A stretch of 64,000 nt of DNA, taken from assembly GCA_020226215.1 (NCBI GenBank), contig CM035232.1, positions 59,963,220 to 60,027,219 of the forward strand, read 5' to 3'. Shown one piece after another: positions 48,716 to 59,463 of this stretch. Every line of letters begins with the position of its first letter. The stretch's first letter is position 1. The notes under the pieces are model-generated. The model did not search any database. It saw nothing but the letters and a program-made list of their open reading frames with translations, and was not told where the DNA came from. A program made the position numbers and the translations under genes. This DNA comes from Sindora glabra. Lineage: Eukaryota > Streptophyta > Magnoliopsida > Fabales > Fabaceae.

Positions 48716-49094
48716 GTAATTTGGCTATTCTCTTTTCTTTTTTTTTTAATTATTATTTTATGATACTTGCAGAGCTATTATACACACAAATAAAGAATTA
48801 TGATTGGACCCAGATGTGAAAAGTAAAGTGAGAATATCAAATATTATTTGAATAAAAAACTTTTAGCTGTTATTTGAACATAAAAAATTTTGATTGTTAA
48901 TTATGATTTGTAAACATAATATACATAAAAAATCATGATTCCAAATTTTACTTTGTAAATATAATACTCGGTAGAAGGCGAATTTTTGCTATATTAGTTT
49001 AGAATTTTGCTAATCATATCACCTTGATTGTAATTATAATCAAGAACCACGAAGAAAATATTCAAGATTAATAACAACTATATTTTTGGCACAG

Positions 49095-49217
49095 GACTTT
49101 GTTGGGAAAGAATCAAAAGAATCAACTTCTAAAGTAGTTCAACAATATAGAAGCAGCAATGAGGCTGGTGAAAGACTTGAAAAACCATCCGATATTATAC
49201 AAAGGACTCCTTCACAG
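49095..49217 (+). pseudogene. NLR tail exon T6
   Basis: The exon has 41 codons, phase 0 at both ends, GCACAG before and GTAAGA after, and no stop. It reads DFVGKESKESTSKVVQQYRS then SNEAGERLEKPSDIIQRTPS. The GKESKES start recalls the EKES of T4, and the .TPSQ end recalls the ETSPQ end of T5 copy B, so it may be a fusion or a further diverged module. Function unknown. Confidence 0.55.
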
Positions 49218-49652
49218 GTAAGATTTTTTTTGGTATAAATAATGTTATTATATTTAAATGGTTAGATATGAACACTGTCATTTATTTTTTTTTTATCACT
49301 TTCTTTAAATTTGTAACTATTAAATTTATTGTCAAGTGATACACACACTGAGGAATGGATCCAACACATGGTAGCCTTGGAGGTTAACTGATAAAAAAAT
49401 GCTTGATAATAAAATTGCAACTTTGTTAAACAAAATTAAAGATAATCCTCTGTCAGGTATTCACGTTTTTGTGATATTAAAAAAAAAAAATGCAACCTTT
49501 TTATAAATAGTTAAAATTTTGAATAAACTATGTGTTTGTAATTATATAAGTTACTACTGAAAGTAAATTGAGCCTTAAATATAAACCCGATCTAATCATA
49601 TCTTGGAGCAAGCGTATATGGAAACAATTTTCAATAAATCAAATGTGTAAAG

Positions 49653-49754
49653 AACACTACACCTGAACATGAGTATGACATCCATCAATCTCAAGAAGGA
49701 CAAAGGAAAGGTAGAGGGGAAAAAAGGGGAAAAAGACCAAAAGGGAAAGAGAAG
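49653..49754 (+). pseudogene. Putative NLR tail exon T7, Lys/Arg-rich
   Basis: The exon has 34 codons between GTAAAG and GTGAGC and is again phase 0 at both ends and stop-free. It reads NTTPEHEYDIHQSQEGQ and then a strongly basic stretch RKGRGEKRGKRPKGKEK. The basic run looks like a nuclear localisation or nucleic-acid-binding segment. The acceptor has a weak pyrimidine tract, so the exon call is less sure than T1-T6. No terminal exon with a stop was found before the acid phosphatase pseudogene on the other strand. Confidence 0.42.
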
Positions 49755-50369
49755 GTGAGCAAGTTCATTTTCTGGTATGCCTTACCTTATGATCTCAATG
49801 GGCAGCCACATGTCCATATATAATGACATTTGAGATTTCTTTGGGTACAAATCAGGTCAACTTGACTATATAAGAGCCCCAGAGAAATGAAAACCTGCAC
49901 AACAAAAAATCTACACAAGCTTACGTGTCATAACAGTGTCCAATTATAACATTTTCACCATTTAAATTTAACAAAAGGCTCTGTATCATTTAAACATTCA
50001 ATAATCCAAGTTTAAATATTTATCGAGAATACTAGTTCACACAATAATTCCAACAGTTACAATACCATTGACAAAAATTGCATTATGAATATTTTTAGAT
50101 ATTTGCAATTATTTGTGAAATTGTTTTAGTATAACATTATGAATATATAAAATAAAAAACTTACAAAAATCACATTCACATGTATTGGCACACATGAAAA
50201 GTAACTGATCACTTTTTTCTCATATCTAATAAACAGAGCCTGAGTAGCAAAATTCTATTTCCAGAAATCTAAATAAAACTTGTAAATAGAAAATTTCACT
50301 TGTGATGATATTTCAAAACCATATTATAAAATTGGTAGCAGAAAATTATAGTAATTTTAGCTTACATGA
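49755..50369. other. Spacer between NLR tail and acid phosphatase pseudogene
   Basis: No further tail exon or other gene can be supported. The two pseudogenes converge here, tail on plus and phosphatase on minus. Confidence 0.45.
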
Positions 50370-50584
50370 TCAGTAAAAACGATATCAACGTTGTATTGGT
50401 AGAGAAGTGTTTCCATTTCCAACCTCATGCACTCAAATTCCCAACAGTGTGAGCGTAACTATTATACCAAGGAGGATGCCAAGTAGCCACCAGCCAAGGG
50501 GTTAATTCTTGGTCATCCTCTGTGGATCCTGCTTCAGCCAATCATACTGTGCACCTGGAGTGAGGATTCAGATAAGCACATCAT

Positions 50585-50750
50585 ATTGATCCATATATAT
50601 ATATATATATTTTTTTTTTTTTGGGGTGAATCACTAAATGGGACAACACACTTACTCTAGGAATTAAAGCATTAAAGATTTCTCCCCTCTCAATAAGAGT
50701 AATCTCTAGAATTCGAATCCCTTCCCATTAACAAGTAAAATCCACCTAGA
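50585..50750 (-). mobile_element. Possible tRNA-derived SINE fragment
   Basis: On the minus strand a B-box-like GGGATTCGAATTC lies about 100 bases upstream of GGTGAATCACCCC-type sequence, followed by a 12-base A run and TA repeats. This is the layout of a 5'-truncated SINE. No A box and no target duplication were found. It sits in the phosphatase intron between the FNAGGMHF and AQYDWLK exons. Confidence 0.35.
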
Positions 50751-51009
50751 ATCGGTATGCTTTGAAATATCAGTTACCAATTTTGTTGTAGTCAGTGTAT
50801 GCTCCCATAATAAAGTGCATCCCTCCAGCATTAAAAGAGCAGTAGAAGTTACTTTTAAAGCGGCTTTCTTCAGATGGAGCCGCAAATCTTGTTAAATGTG
50901 ACTAAAATTTGATCCCGTCAACTTGAGGTTCAATCTCATGGCGCCTTCAATAACCATCAAAGGAACTTTTGAGGTCAAAGGCTCCATGGACCTGAATAGA
51001 AAATTAAAG

Positions 51010-53020
51010 CACAAATCACCAAAAGAATTTTTGTTTTTCCAACTGATATATACTTTTTCAGTGAACTTCATGCAGATAACATTCAAATATTTCACCCGCC
51101 ATACACCCATGCTTTGGCTAAGGAAAACTATGGTGGATATAACCAAGTAAATAGAAACATCCTACAAAATGCAACATAGAAAAACAAAAGATATGGGAAA
51201 ACTTTTGGCCAAATATTGGATGAAACTTGAAAAGCTAATCATGTGCTCCAGTGTTTTTGGAAGAGCTGAACGAGTGGTGAAGTTAACAAGATAAATTACT
51301 GAAGATATATATACAAAAATGACTCATGAAGTTTAGAGTCTGTCTTGTTAGAAAATATACTTGAGGGAACAATCCTGTGAGAGTCCTGTGTTAACCCAGC
51401 AATGCGTTTTCCACCAAATTTTATTCTCAAGAAAACTATATAAATTAACATTTAACTAGTCCCTGATTGTGTAAGGTTAGTGGATCAATTTTGTGATCCA
51501 AAGTCATCAACAGGGGTATTTCACCTTGAAGAGGTGCTTAATTCCCCGAATCATATATTATCAGGAATTTTAACATTCTTACAAATATAATTCTTAGAAA
51601 TCCAACATTACTTCATTTGGTTCTACTAAAAAGGGAAAAATTCCAGCAAATGTTGCAACATGGCATTTGGATTAATTTGTGTAATCCCATGCATCTTGTA
51701 AAACTACAAAATTGTCCTCGTGAGAAAATTGACCAATCACTGGAATTGAATGGTCGTGCAAAAGTTAATCAACCAATGCTAGAAAGTTTGCCGGTCAATA
51801 GTGATTAGTGTCAAAGAGTAGTTGACTGGTCAACAACACAAAACAATGAATCACTAGCAAATAAGTGATGGTTTGAGGTGATAACAGTGGTGAGGTTTTA
51901 ATAATAGATTGGTGGGCAAGTAGTTATCTTATATAATTACGATATTTTTATGATATGAGAATATAAAATACTCGCACCTTCTCTGGATCATGGGAATAAT
52001 TTAGGAGATGGTTAAAATTATTCACAGAATGTATATATATTTAAGTTAATTTTTTTTTAATTGTGAATCAAATATGAGAATATTGAATTCCCTTAAAAAG
52101 AAATTACTTGGAATGCAAAAAAGATATATAAAAGGAAAAGATCCTGTCCACCAAATGCCGCATAAGAAAACTTGAATTTTAATTAAGATGGGACCTGAAA
52201 TTGTTATGGAGCAATACTAGCGGTCCAACCACCCTCGCTTTAGAAAATATGCTTTAAAAATAACTAACCAACGTAAGAAAAAGGAAGAAATACAGCTTGG
52301 GTTCTTCAAAATACATTCCAAAAGAACAGAAAGATGGATAATCTATTATATTAAGGATATAGATTCTGCAGAAATCATAACTGCTTTTCAGACTGGATGA
52401 ACAAATTAGAGAAGCTCATTCATTCTATGAAACATGACTGTAATCTGTAAAAACAGTTGTAATAACTAGGGCATCAGGATGAGGAAAAAAAAAAATAACA
52501 AAGACCCAAGTTTCTTATGCAAATATTTTTCCAAATCATTTCTTATGCAAACTCCACCTATGTCAGACTTAATGTCAAAATTTTACACAGCAATCCCAAG
52601 CTCGAATAAATGATGTGGGTTATGCAGTAGTCGACTGCCAACAGAAGACTTTATGAACCATTTATGTGATAGAATCCATGATATAATTTATCTTTTCCAT
52701 AGCAATCCTTAAACATCTAGATGATAATGTAATTAAAGGATCATATTTTCTGCCAGTATAAGCGACGATTACCTGCAACTGGCTGAGATTCCTATTATGA
52801 ATATTCGCATATATATTGCCTGTGGTGACTAAACGTCCAAGGCGTTGAATGTGAGGTTCATGCTTTTATAACTAGAATATATTTTGATTCATGAATTTTG
52901 AAAAATCAACTAGCTGTTAAGTTAAGCCTAGAGAGATAAATTGATAACTTTAGGAAACAGATTGGTTCATATGATTTGTGTTTTATAACCGTTGACAACC
53001 ATAAAATTTAATATGGATTG
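51010..53020 (-). other. Long intron or insertion within the phosphatase pseudogene
   Basis: About 2 kb separates the DLTYA and EPLTSKVP exons. In plant PAP genes these are normally much closer. I recognise no transposon inside, and no clear terminal repeats. Open stretches such as 51,617-51,808 have no recognised similarity. Confidence 0.4.
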
Positions 53021-53221
53021 CCTTCCCCAACCATCCCACCGAGGTTGGTCTGCATATGTCAAATTTCCAACCATTAAAATCCTTGAAGCATCATTGTAGA
53101 TTAGATGATCAATAGTAGTGGCGGCATGGCTTGTGAGGCCCAAATCACCAAAAACGCTGGCACATCACAAATGCTGGTTAGGTCTGTGGTTTCAGTCCTC
53201 TAATGTACGTAACCATCCCCC

Positions 53222-53237
53222 GGGGGGGGGGGGGGGG
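53222..53237. repeat. Run of 16 G
   Basis: A poly-G run follows CCCCC directly, in the phosphatase pseudogene intron. Such runs are rare in this AT-rich context and are prone to polymerase and sequencing slippage. Confidence 0.95.
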
Positions 53238-53939
53238 CGCAATAAGAAAGTGCTGTTTGCGATACGAAGCACCAGGAAAAGCATAAATAACATTGAGAGC
53301 AACAAAAAAAAAAAAAGAAAAAAGAAAGCCATTTGTTACCATCAATTCTCACAAGATGAATGATGCCGGAGGTGTAATTCCAAAGGTCACCAAATGAATG
53401 TAATTGACAATAAACAGTTGAAACCGCCCTCCTTTCACTTGTATACTTCCCATTCTCTTTCCCATACCACACTTTGCTTCCAACAGATGAAGGGTTAATT
53501 GGGTCAAATTCCAACCAATTTGAGCATTCTCTGAGGCATAGAAAAAAGAAAGATTCGAAGTTTCTGTTAAAAATTTGAAGTTGATGACATTAGACATTTA
53601 GACCCACAAACAAAAGCAGAAATAATAAATAATGTAAATTTCTGAATTTCAAAGCTAAATTCCAGTAACCCAAGAAACCTACGTTGAAGTAGGTGAAGAA
53701 ATTATAAGACGAAACTGTTAAGGAAAATTTGAAGACAATTTCTTCTTGAGCCTTGGATGAACCATGGGCAAGTCATCACTTCCACGACGCCACGAATGAC
53801 CGAAACGGCGAGTCACTGGATAAATGGGCCGTCAGAAGTTATGGGTATGGGATTTTCAGTCACTGTCATCTTCTCCATGATTGAAAAGACGGTAAGAGAG
53901 GGTCACATGATCTGACTTTCATTGGGTGAGTTTGCTGAT

Positions 53940-56079
53940 GCTAGCTGATTGCTGTTTCTGTTTTTGACACGGATCGTTCTTACCAAAAATAAATAAATAA
54001 ATATTTTATTTTTTTTTATATTTGGTATAATTATAATTTTAATGGAAAAGTATGTAAAAAAAATTATTAGTGATAATAATATCTTCAGATTAAAAATAAA
54101 AAAAGTGTAAAAATTAATGTATTTTTTATAAAAAAATGATAATATTATTTTTATTTATTTATAATTTTTTCATGTTTGAATATGCAAATAATTTATGTTA
54201 AATTAATTAATATATATATATATATCAAATTATTAAAATAAATTTAATTTAATATTATATTATATTTACTTAAAAATATTAATAGGTATATTATATATTT
54301 ATCTATACTATATTTTTAGTGTTATTAAAAAAATTATACATTGTTAAAAAAAGTGGACAACTTGATATTTATTTTATATTGATTAATATTATATGTTGTT
54401 AAAAATTAAATGTAATATATTTAATAAGAACTTTGAATTATTTTCATACTTATAATAAAAGTAATAAAAAATTTTAAAAAATATGTAATGTTTCAACTAT
54501 ATTATTGTATAAAAAATAAAATTTGAAATTTTAATAAAAATAAAGTTGACAAAGTCGAATTTATGAATGAAAAAATGGTTTATTCCACTATATTAATTAT
54601 GAAATGAATATATCATTATTTAATAGAATAATTATTTTTTATAGAATGAGAATTCTCATTTTATAATACCTATCAAATATATTTTTAAATTATTTTTTCT
54701 TATTTTCTTTTACATTTTCATTTTCTCACATACCACTTCATTTAACTATACGCACTTTAAAATAGCTGAGATTAGTGAATTGGAGTGTGCTGCTTGTTTT
54801 GTTTTCACCAAATGTTGATCGCGGGAGAAATTCTCCAACTGCGTTGTCATGTGTCTTAAGTCATTATGTCTTGAATCACAATGATTGAAATAAAATGAAG
54901 GAGAATTATCAATTTCTACGATTCCTCTTATGCGTCATAGCTGCTCGCATACCACCACACAAGAACAGGATAACCCTCACATCAGTACACAACACAATGA
55001 GTGATTAATCGCGTAAACTTTGGTAATAATTTTCTCATGATTTTAAATTTGATCTTACTATTAGTGTATTATATTTCTTACATTATTAATAAAGAAGAAG
55101 ATAATACATTATTAAAAAAATAATAATTTTTTATTAATAGTAAAAATATTTTATTAATTTTTATTAATATATAACATATAAATATATGATACTATAAAAT
55201 AGATTTACACTAATAATAAATTAAATTTAAATCTTTTTTGTAAAATAGTGCAATAACTTAAATTTTTTCACAGATAAAAAGTACTCATTCCGTCTTTCTT
55301 TATCTTTCTCTTTAAGAAAAACATTTTATTCATTTTTATATATCACTTCCAATTAAGTATTAATTATTTATTTATAATTTTACCCTTATTTATTTATAAT
55401 ATTCCCTTCATCCATTTTTATTTGTTGCTTTAAACCATTTTATGAAAATTAAGAAAACTACACTATCATTATTTTATTATTATTTTTATTTTACTTTTCA
55501 AAATTACCTTTTAATTCAATTTTCAAAATTTACTCTATCATTACTTCAACATGCATTTGTTGGCAATATAAAAAGATCGAGATTAGAGAGATAGTTACAT
55601 TATTGGAAGATAAAATTCAATTTGCAAAGTTCAAAAAAAGTTGGAAGTGAAAAGAGAAATATTTTTAAAAATAGTTTTTATTTTTTAAAAATAGATTTTA
55701 GTTTTTAAAAGTAAAAGAACAAAAGAATTTGTTTATTTAAGTGTTTTCCCTCTTTATTTTTAAAAATTATTTTCAAAACATATGTTTTAAAAATAAAAAA
55801 AAGAATAACTTTACGTTGTTTTTATTTTTCTATTTACAAAATATACTTCATTAGTGTTATTATTGTAATTTAAGATTGTTTTTAAAATAACTTACTAAAC
55901 ACTTTCTTATTTTGATTGTTTTTAAAAAATATTTTTAAAACTTATTTTATAAAATTACTTTAAAAGATAAAAAATTGAAAATACAAACAAATAGACCCTT
56001 AAAATGGTTGAGACATTTTAATATAATAAAGTAATTCTTTTTTGGTTTTTTATTTTGGGCTAAAAAAAAGGTAACTTCA
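53940..56079. other. AT-rich spacer with MITE-like fragments
   Basis: No gene is recognised. TACTCATTCCGTCTTTCTTT (55,285) and TTCATCCATTTTTATTTGTT (55,408) resemble Stowaway-type termini without partners. A MITE-like block lies at 55,660-55,995. Confidence 0.45.
55660..55995. mobile_element. Possible third copy of the 28.4/44.2-kb MITE family, reverse orientation
   Basis: Read on the minus strand it begins AAGGGTCTATTTGTTTG, like the other copies' GGGTTTGTATGTTTG and CTGTTTGTTTG. It is dominated by the same TTTTAAAAATA-type internal words. The match is looser than between the other two. Confidence 0.35.
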
Positions 56080-57002
56080 TTAATTATAAGCATTCCATAA
56101 GAGGTGGCTCCCAAATAGATGGAACATGCACCTTGACATTAGAGGTTAGGCCTTCTAGTCTCCTTATTTCCGTGCATAAATCATTCTCTATATGGAGAGC
56201 CAGTACTTTTGAGTTTAGAACATTCCCATAAAAAATTAGATCATTACGAGCTTCCTTCACCTTGTGAGTGATGATAGTAGCCCCAGTAACCATTTTGATT
56301 GTAAATTCCAGAGGAGCAAAGGAAGAAGTAATGTGGTCACTAATTTCCAAAATGGAATCCAAATAGCTTATAGTATTTGGAATATGACTGTTACATATGT
56401 GAATACCTACAACCTTGAACCATAGAAAGCAGGTCACTTCACAGTGAGTTAAGACATGCAATTCCTCTGGTTCTAATTAACATAGTGGACAAGATACATC
56501 CTAGGTGCTTGCTATGGTGCCTTTAGGGGTTTGGTGCCTGGGGTGGTGTGGTAAAATACAAGCCACTAGATGAGATTACAAATATCTTAGCATTGACTTA
56601 GTAATCTCATCCAGTAGTTTGTATTTTGTCACACCACCTCGGGCACTAAACCCCCAGGGAAACTTTAGAATTCACCTACATCCTATAAATCAGCAAAAGA
56701 TTGGATGTAGACCTTTCTAGGAATGACATAATGTACAAACCTCGAATAAGTGGCTTTTAAACTGTAGTGCACAATGGATCGCCAGAGCCTTTGCAAGTTT
56801 GGGCCTTTTGATCAAAGTAGCATCTATGGTTTCTTGCATGGAAAATAGAGCTACAAGCAAACTCCCTAAAAAGACTCTTGAAAGTCTAGTGTATTTCATC
56901 TTCCCTAGTAATAGGGACCCAAAGTTGGATGATGTGACTAATATCCTCTTCAATAAAAATACTCCTCAGCATGTCTTTGTTACAAATTTTTGTTTCTAGA
57001 AA
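56080..57002 (-). mobile_element. LINE ORF2 fragment
   Basis: The minus-strand reading gives the linker before the zinc-binding domain (SIFIEEDISHIIQLWVPITR near 57,000-56,900, the family's F...D...I..IPI). It then gives a degenerate KVK.FAWR-like part, ELHVLTHCEVTCFLWF (the E..HLL..C..A...W motif, near 56,460) and KEARNDLIFYGNV (the RN..IF motif, near 56,240). It ends near 56,080 before the RNase H domain. It is cut at 57,003-57,005 by the CACTA element and interrupted by a MITE-like hairpin at 56,501-56,679. Confidence 0.72.
56501..56679. mobile_element. MITE-like hairpin, ~179 bp
   Basis: Arms 56,501-56,579 and 56,601-56,679 are inverted repeats with a 21-base loop. The inner 55 bases match at about 85 percent (GGGGTTT.GTGCC, GGTGGTGTG, AAAATACAA, GGATGAGATTAC or AGATGAGATTAC) and the outer parts are weaker, ending TAGGTG. 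It interrupts the LINE coding frame. Confidence 0.8.
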
Positions 57003-57029
57003 CCACACTATGAGAATAAGGAGCAACAA

Positions 57030-57590
57030 CGACGATGTTTTTAACGGCGACAAAAATTTGATCGTCGCTAAAACTATTTCTAACGACAATGTCGTCGGTA
57101 AAAATAATGTAACTTTTTATAGGGAATCAGAAATGTGGGCGGGAAGGAATTAGGCTTTTAGTGATGACTCCTAAAAAATTTTTGGCGAAAAAATTTGTCC
57201 TTCAGCAACAACAATTATCGTCGCTGAAAATGCAAGACTTTCAGCGACAACACTGTCGTTGCTGAATCGCTGAAGTGTGAGCCTTCAGTGATGACACTAT
57301 CGTTGTTGAAAGTCCCAGCTTTCACCGACGACTCTGTCGTCACTAAAGAGCTCGGCTGGAAACTTGGCCCGCCCTAGTGTCGTCGCTAAAAAGCTAACCC
57401 TTTAGCGACGCTAAATTGTTGTTGCTAAAAGCCTAGTCCAATTTTGAGACAAGGCTTTAGCGACGACATTGTCGTCGGTGAAGCTTTGGACTTTTAGCGA
57501 TGACATTCTGAAAGTTTACTCGGTAGTCGTTGAAGCTTTCACCGACGATCGAAATTTTTTAGTCGTCGATAAAAGTTTCGGCTATTTATT
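57030..57590. repeat. CACTA subterminal repeat region
   Basis: More than ten copies of the words GTCGTCG(C/G)T and its complement lie within AGCGACGA(C/T)A contexts, such as TTTAGCGACGACATTGTCGT. These are the expected transposase-binding sites and form many small hairpins. Confidence 0.85.
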
Positions 57591-59239
57591 CGTAGCGCCT
57601 CCTCCCTCCTCATTTGTGCGTTTGAAAATTCTGGACCTGAGGTAAGTTCTTGAACTTTCTCTTTCTTTTAATTTTTTTTTATTTTAGTATATTTATTTTT
57701 TATATATGTTGATATGTATTAATTTTGTATATTGTATCTTTTAATTTGTTAGTTATTATTAGCTCTTATCTTAGTTCATGGAGAGTATTGAAAGTTGATT
57801 AGTAGATTTTTACCATTGAGGTACGTGAATAAAAAGTTATAATATTTTAATTGTGTAATAATATATTTAATTTACTCAAATAGTTTGCAATGAATTAATA
57901 AAATTGATAGTATGTTTAATTTAATATGAAATTTTGTATTATTTAATTTTGTATGTTGTAAATTTTAAATTTATTTATGTAAATTTAACTTAGCATAAAA
58001 TTTATAAATATAAATTTTATTATTATTATGTATCCCTCAAATTATAATTTTGAAGTATACAATATATGTGTAGATTATTCAGTTAGACTAATGTAAGATA
58101 AAATAGTTATGATATTTTATTCACAAAATCTAAAATTTGTGATGCAATTTAGGAAACTTCTAACTTACTAGATTCGTTGAAATAATGTAAGATAGAAAAT
58201 TAGAATAAATATATAAATTTATCTTAGCAAAATAAGAGATTACAATAATATAATCTCTTTTTTAATTGAGATTGAAACTTAACAATTCAAATTATATTAT
58301 TTACATCACATACTAAGAAAAATTCAATTAAAGTAGAGACCACATGAAAACAAAACCCTAACAATCTAAACTATGATATCTACATTACATAAAAATAAAA
58401 ACTTTGAAAAAGTAGGAAGTCCGCATGAAATCACCCCCTTCTTAGATAAAACTACATTTACTTAAATAATGAAACTGAATTGTGCATTTTATAAATAATA
58501 TATACCTTATAAAACTAAACTTACTTAAATTTATAACTAGGAAGTCTGTATTCATAATATACACCTCTCTATTAAGAAGCTGAATTGTGCACCTTATAAA
58601 TATAGTAGAGTAGGTTATATGTTTGAATTCCTACAAGCTTCTTGTGAAACAGAACAGTTGTTACGAATATTTAGAAAAATCAATAATCTACGTAATAAGT
58701 TACTTAAATAACAGTACTAACACTTAAACAACGATACTCATAAATTGTTGTATCGTTAATTTTAATTATTGTAAATATATTTTTACAATAATTTTAAATA
58801 GAACTGCATTTGCATTTAAATTATAAGCTTAGACCTATTCAAGGATTGATTGTTCTTTGAACATCAATCAACCCTTGAATTGTCTTGAAAAGTTAAACAG
58901 TTTAGGATATTATCATGTAATTATTATTAATAATTTATCCGGCTCTTGTTTAATATTGTGGGAATATCTTAGCACCCTAACTATTCTCTAGGTATAAACT
59001 ATACAGGTGTATAGTTTAAGTACTTGGAGAACTATAGGGAAATGCTGTTGAAATTTCTGCACAAATCAAACGATGAGCGTGGATAAATTGGAGAAAATAA
59101 TAACTATAGAAATATCTCGAATAGGATAGGACCCTACCCTTCAAAGTTGTAGTGATACAGTGCATTTAGGGTGACTTTCAAATATTAAACAACACACTTT
59201 ATTTCACCTAAAGCAATTTTCTTCCTATTCAATGATACA

Positions 59240-59463
59240 ATGTCTGTCGATAAAAATTAGATACATCTACCAAATCGATTGTCAGATGAGTATTAGAATG
59301 GTATAGTAAGATTTGTTCAAAGAGCTAAAAACTTTATCGATGAAAGGGGTTTGGTAAGATGCCCATGCAAAAAGTGTGTGAATTTAATATTCCAGACATT
59401 ACCAACATTGGAGGCACATATTATAGATATTGGATTTCATCCATTATACATAAATTAGGTACT
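59240..59463 (+). pseudogene. CACTA transposase N-terminus (transposase-associated domain), truncated
   Basis: The ATG at 59,240 is followed by SVDKN, a stop where Trp is expected, then IHLPNRLSDEY and VRFVQRAKNFIDERGLVRCP with CKKCVN, TLEAHIIDIGFHPLY. This is the plant transposase-associated zinc-binding domain found at the start of TNP2-like CACTA transposases (RLS.EY, CPC..C.N, HL...GF...Y). The reading continues to IN, a TAG at the conserved Trp, and V, where the Athila LTR cuts in. The rest of the ~700-residue transposase is absent. Confidence 0.85.

Larger units (their letters stand above)
50370..53858 (-). pseudogene. Purple acid phosphatase (PAP15-like), decayed
   Basis: Minus-strand pieces in the correct order match plant purple acid phosphatases of the PAP15/phytase type. 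IPITSDGPF and PVTRRFGHSWRRGSDDLP lie at 53,858-53,725. FDPINPSSVGSKVWYGKENG and QLHSFGDLWNYTSGIIHLVR lie at 53,530-53,345. DLGLTSHAATTIDHLIYNDA, RILMVGNLTYA and QPRWDGWG lie at 53,147-53,028. MEPLTSKVPLMVIEG and FYCSFNAGGMHFIMGAYTDY lie at 51,005-50,770. AQYDWLKQDP, PWLVATWHPPWYNSYAHTVG and VDIVFTDHV lie at 50,560-50,370. Family enzymes are secreted or vacuolar metallo-phosphatases. Metal motifs are hit: VGDxxYA reads VGNLTYA, GNHE is destroyed by a one-base loss, and the final GHVHAYE is missing. About 30 residues are lost before QPRWDGWG. Confidence 0.88.
57006..59463 (+). mobile_element. CACTA (En/Spm-type) element, 5' part
   Basis: It begins CACTATGAGAATAAGG at 57,006. It is followed by ~550 bases packed with short GTCGTCGCT / AGCGACGA words in both orientations, the subterminal repeats to which CACTA transposases bind. 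A leader ends with an AGGTAAGT donor near 57,640, and a long AT-rich intron-like part follows. The TNP2-type transposase starts at 59,240. The element is cut at 59,463 by an Athila LTR, so its other end lies outside the window if it survives. It abuts LINE sequence on the left (CCA at 57,003-57,005 is the likely 3-bp target). Confidence 0.85.

Noticed and set aside
50699..50730. TTCGAATCC word as a possible tRNA gene
   Set aside because: No acceptor stem, anticodon arm or A box can be formed; a truncated SINE is the better reading.
53118..53363. 81-aa plus-strand frame over the G run
   Set aside because: It spans poly-G and poly-A and is antisense to phosphatase pseudogene exons.
56717..57153. 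Host-gene-like open frames on both strands near 56.8-57.1 kb
   Set aside because: The minus-strand text fits LINE ORF2 linker sequence and the plus-strand frame runs into the CACTA terminus.
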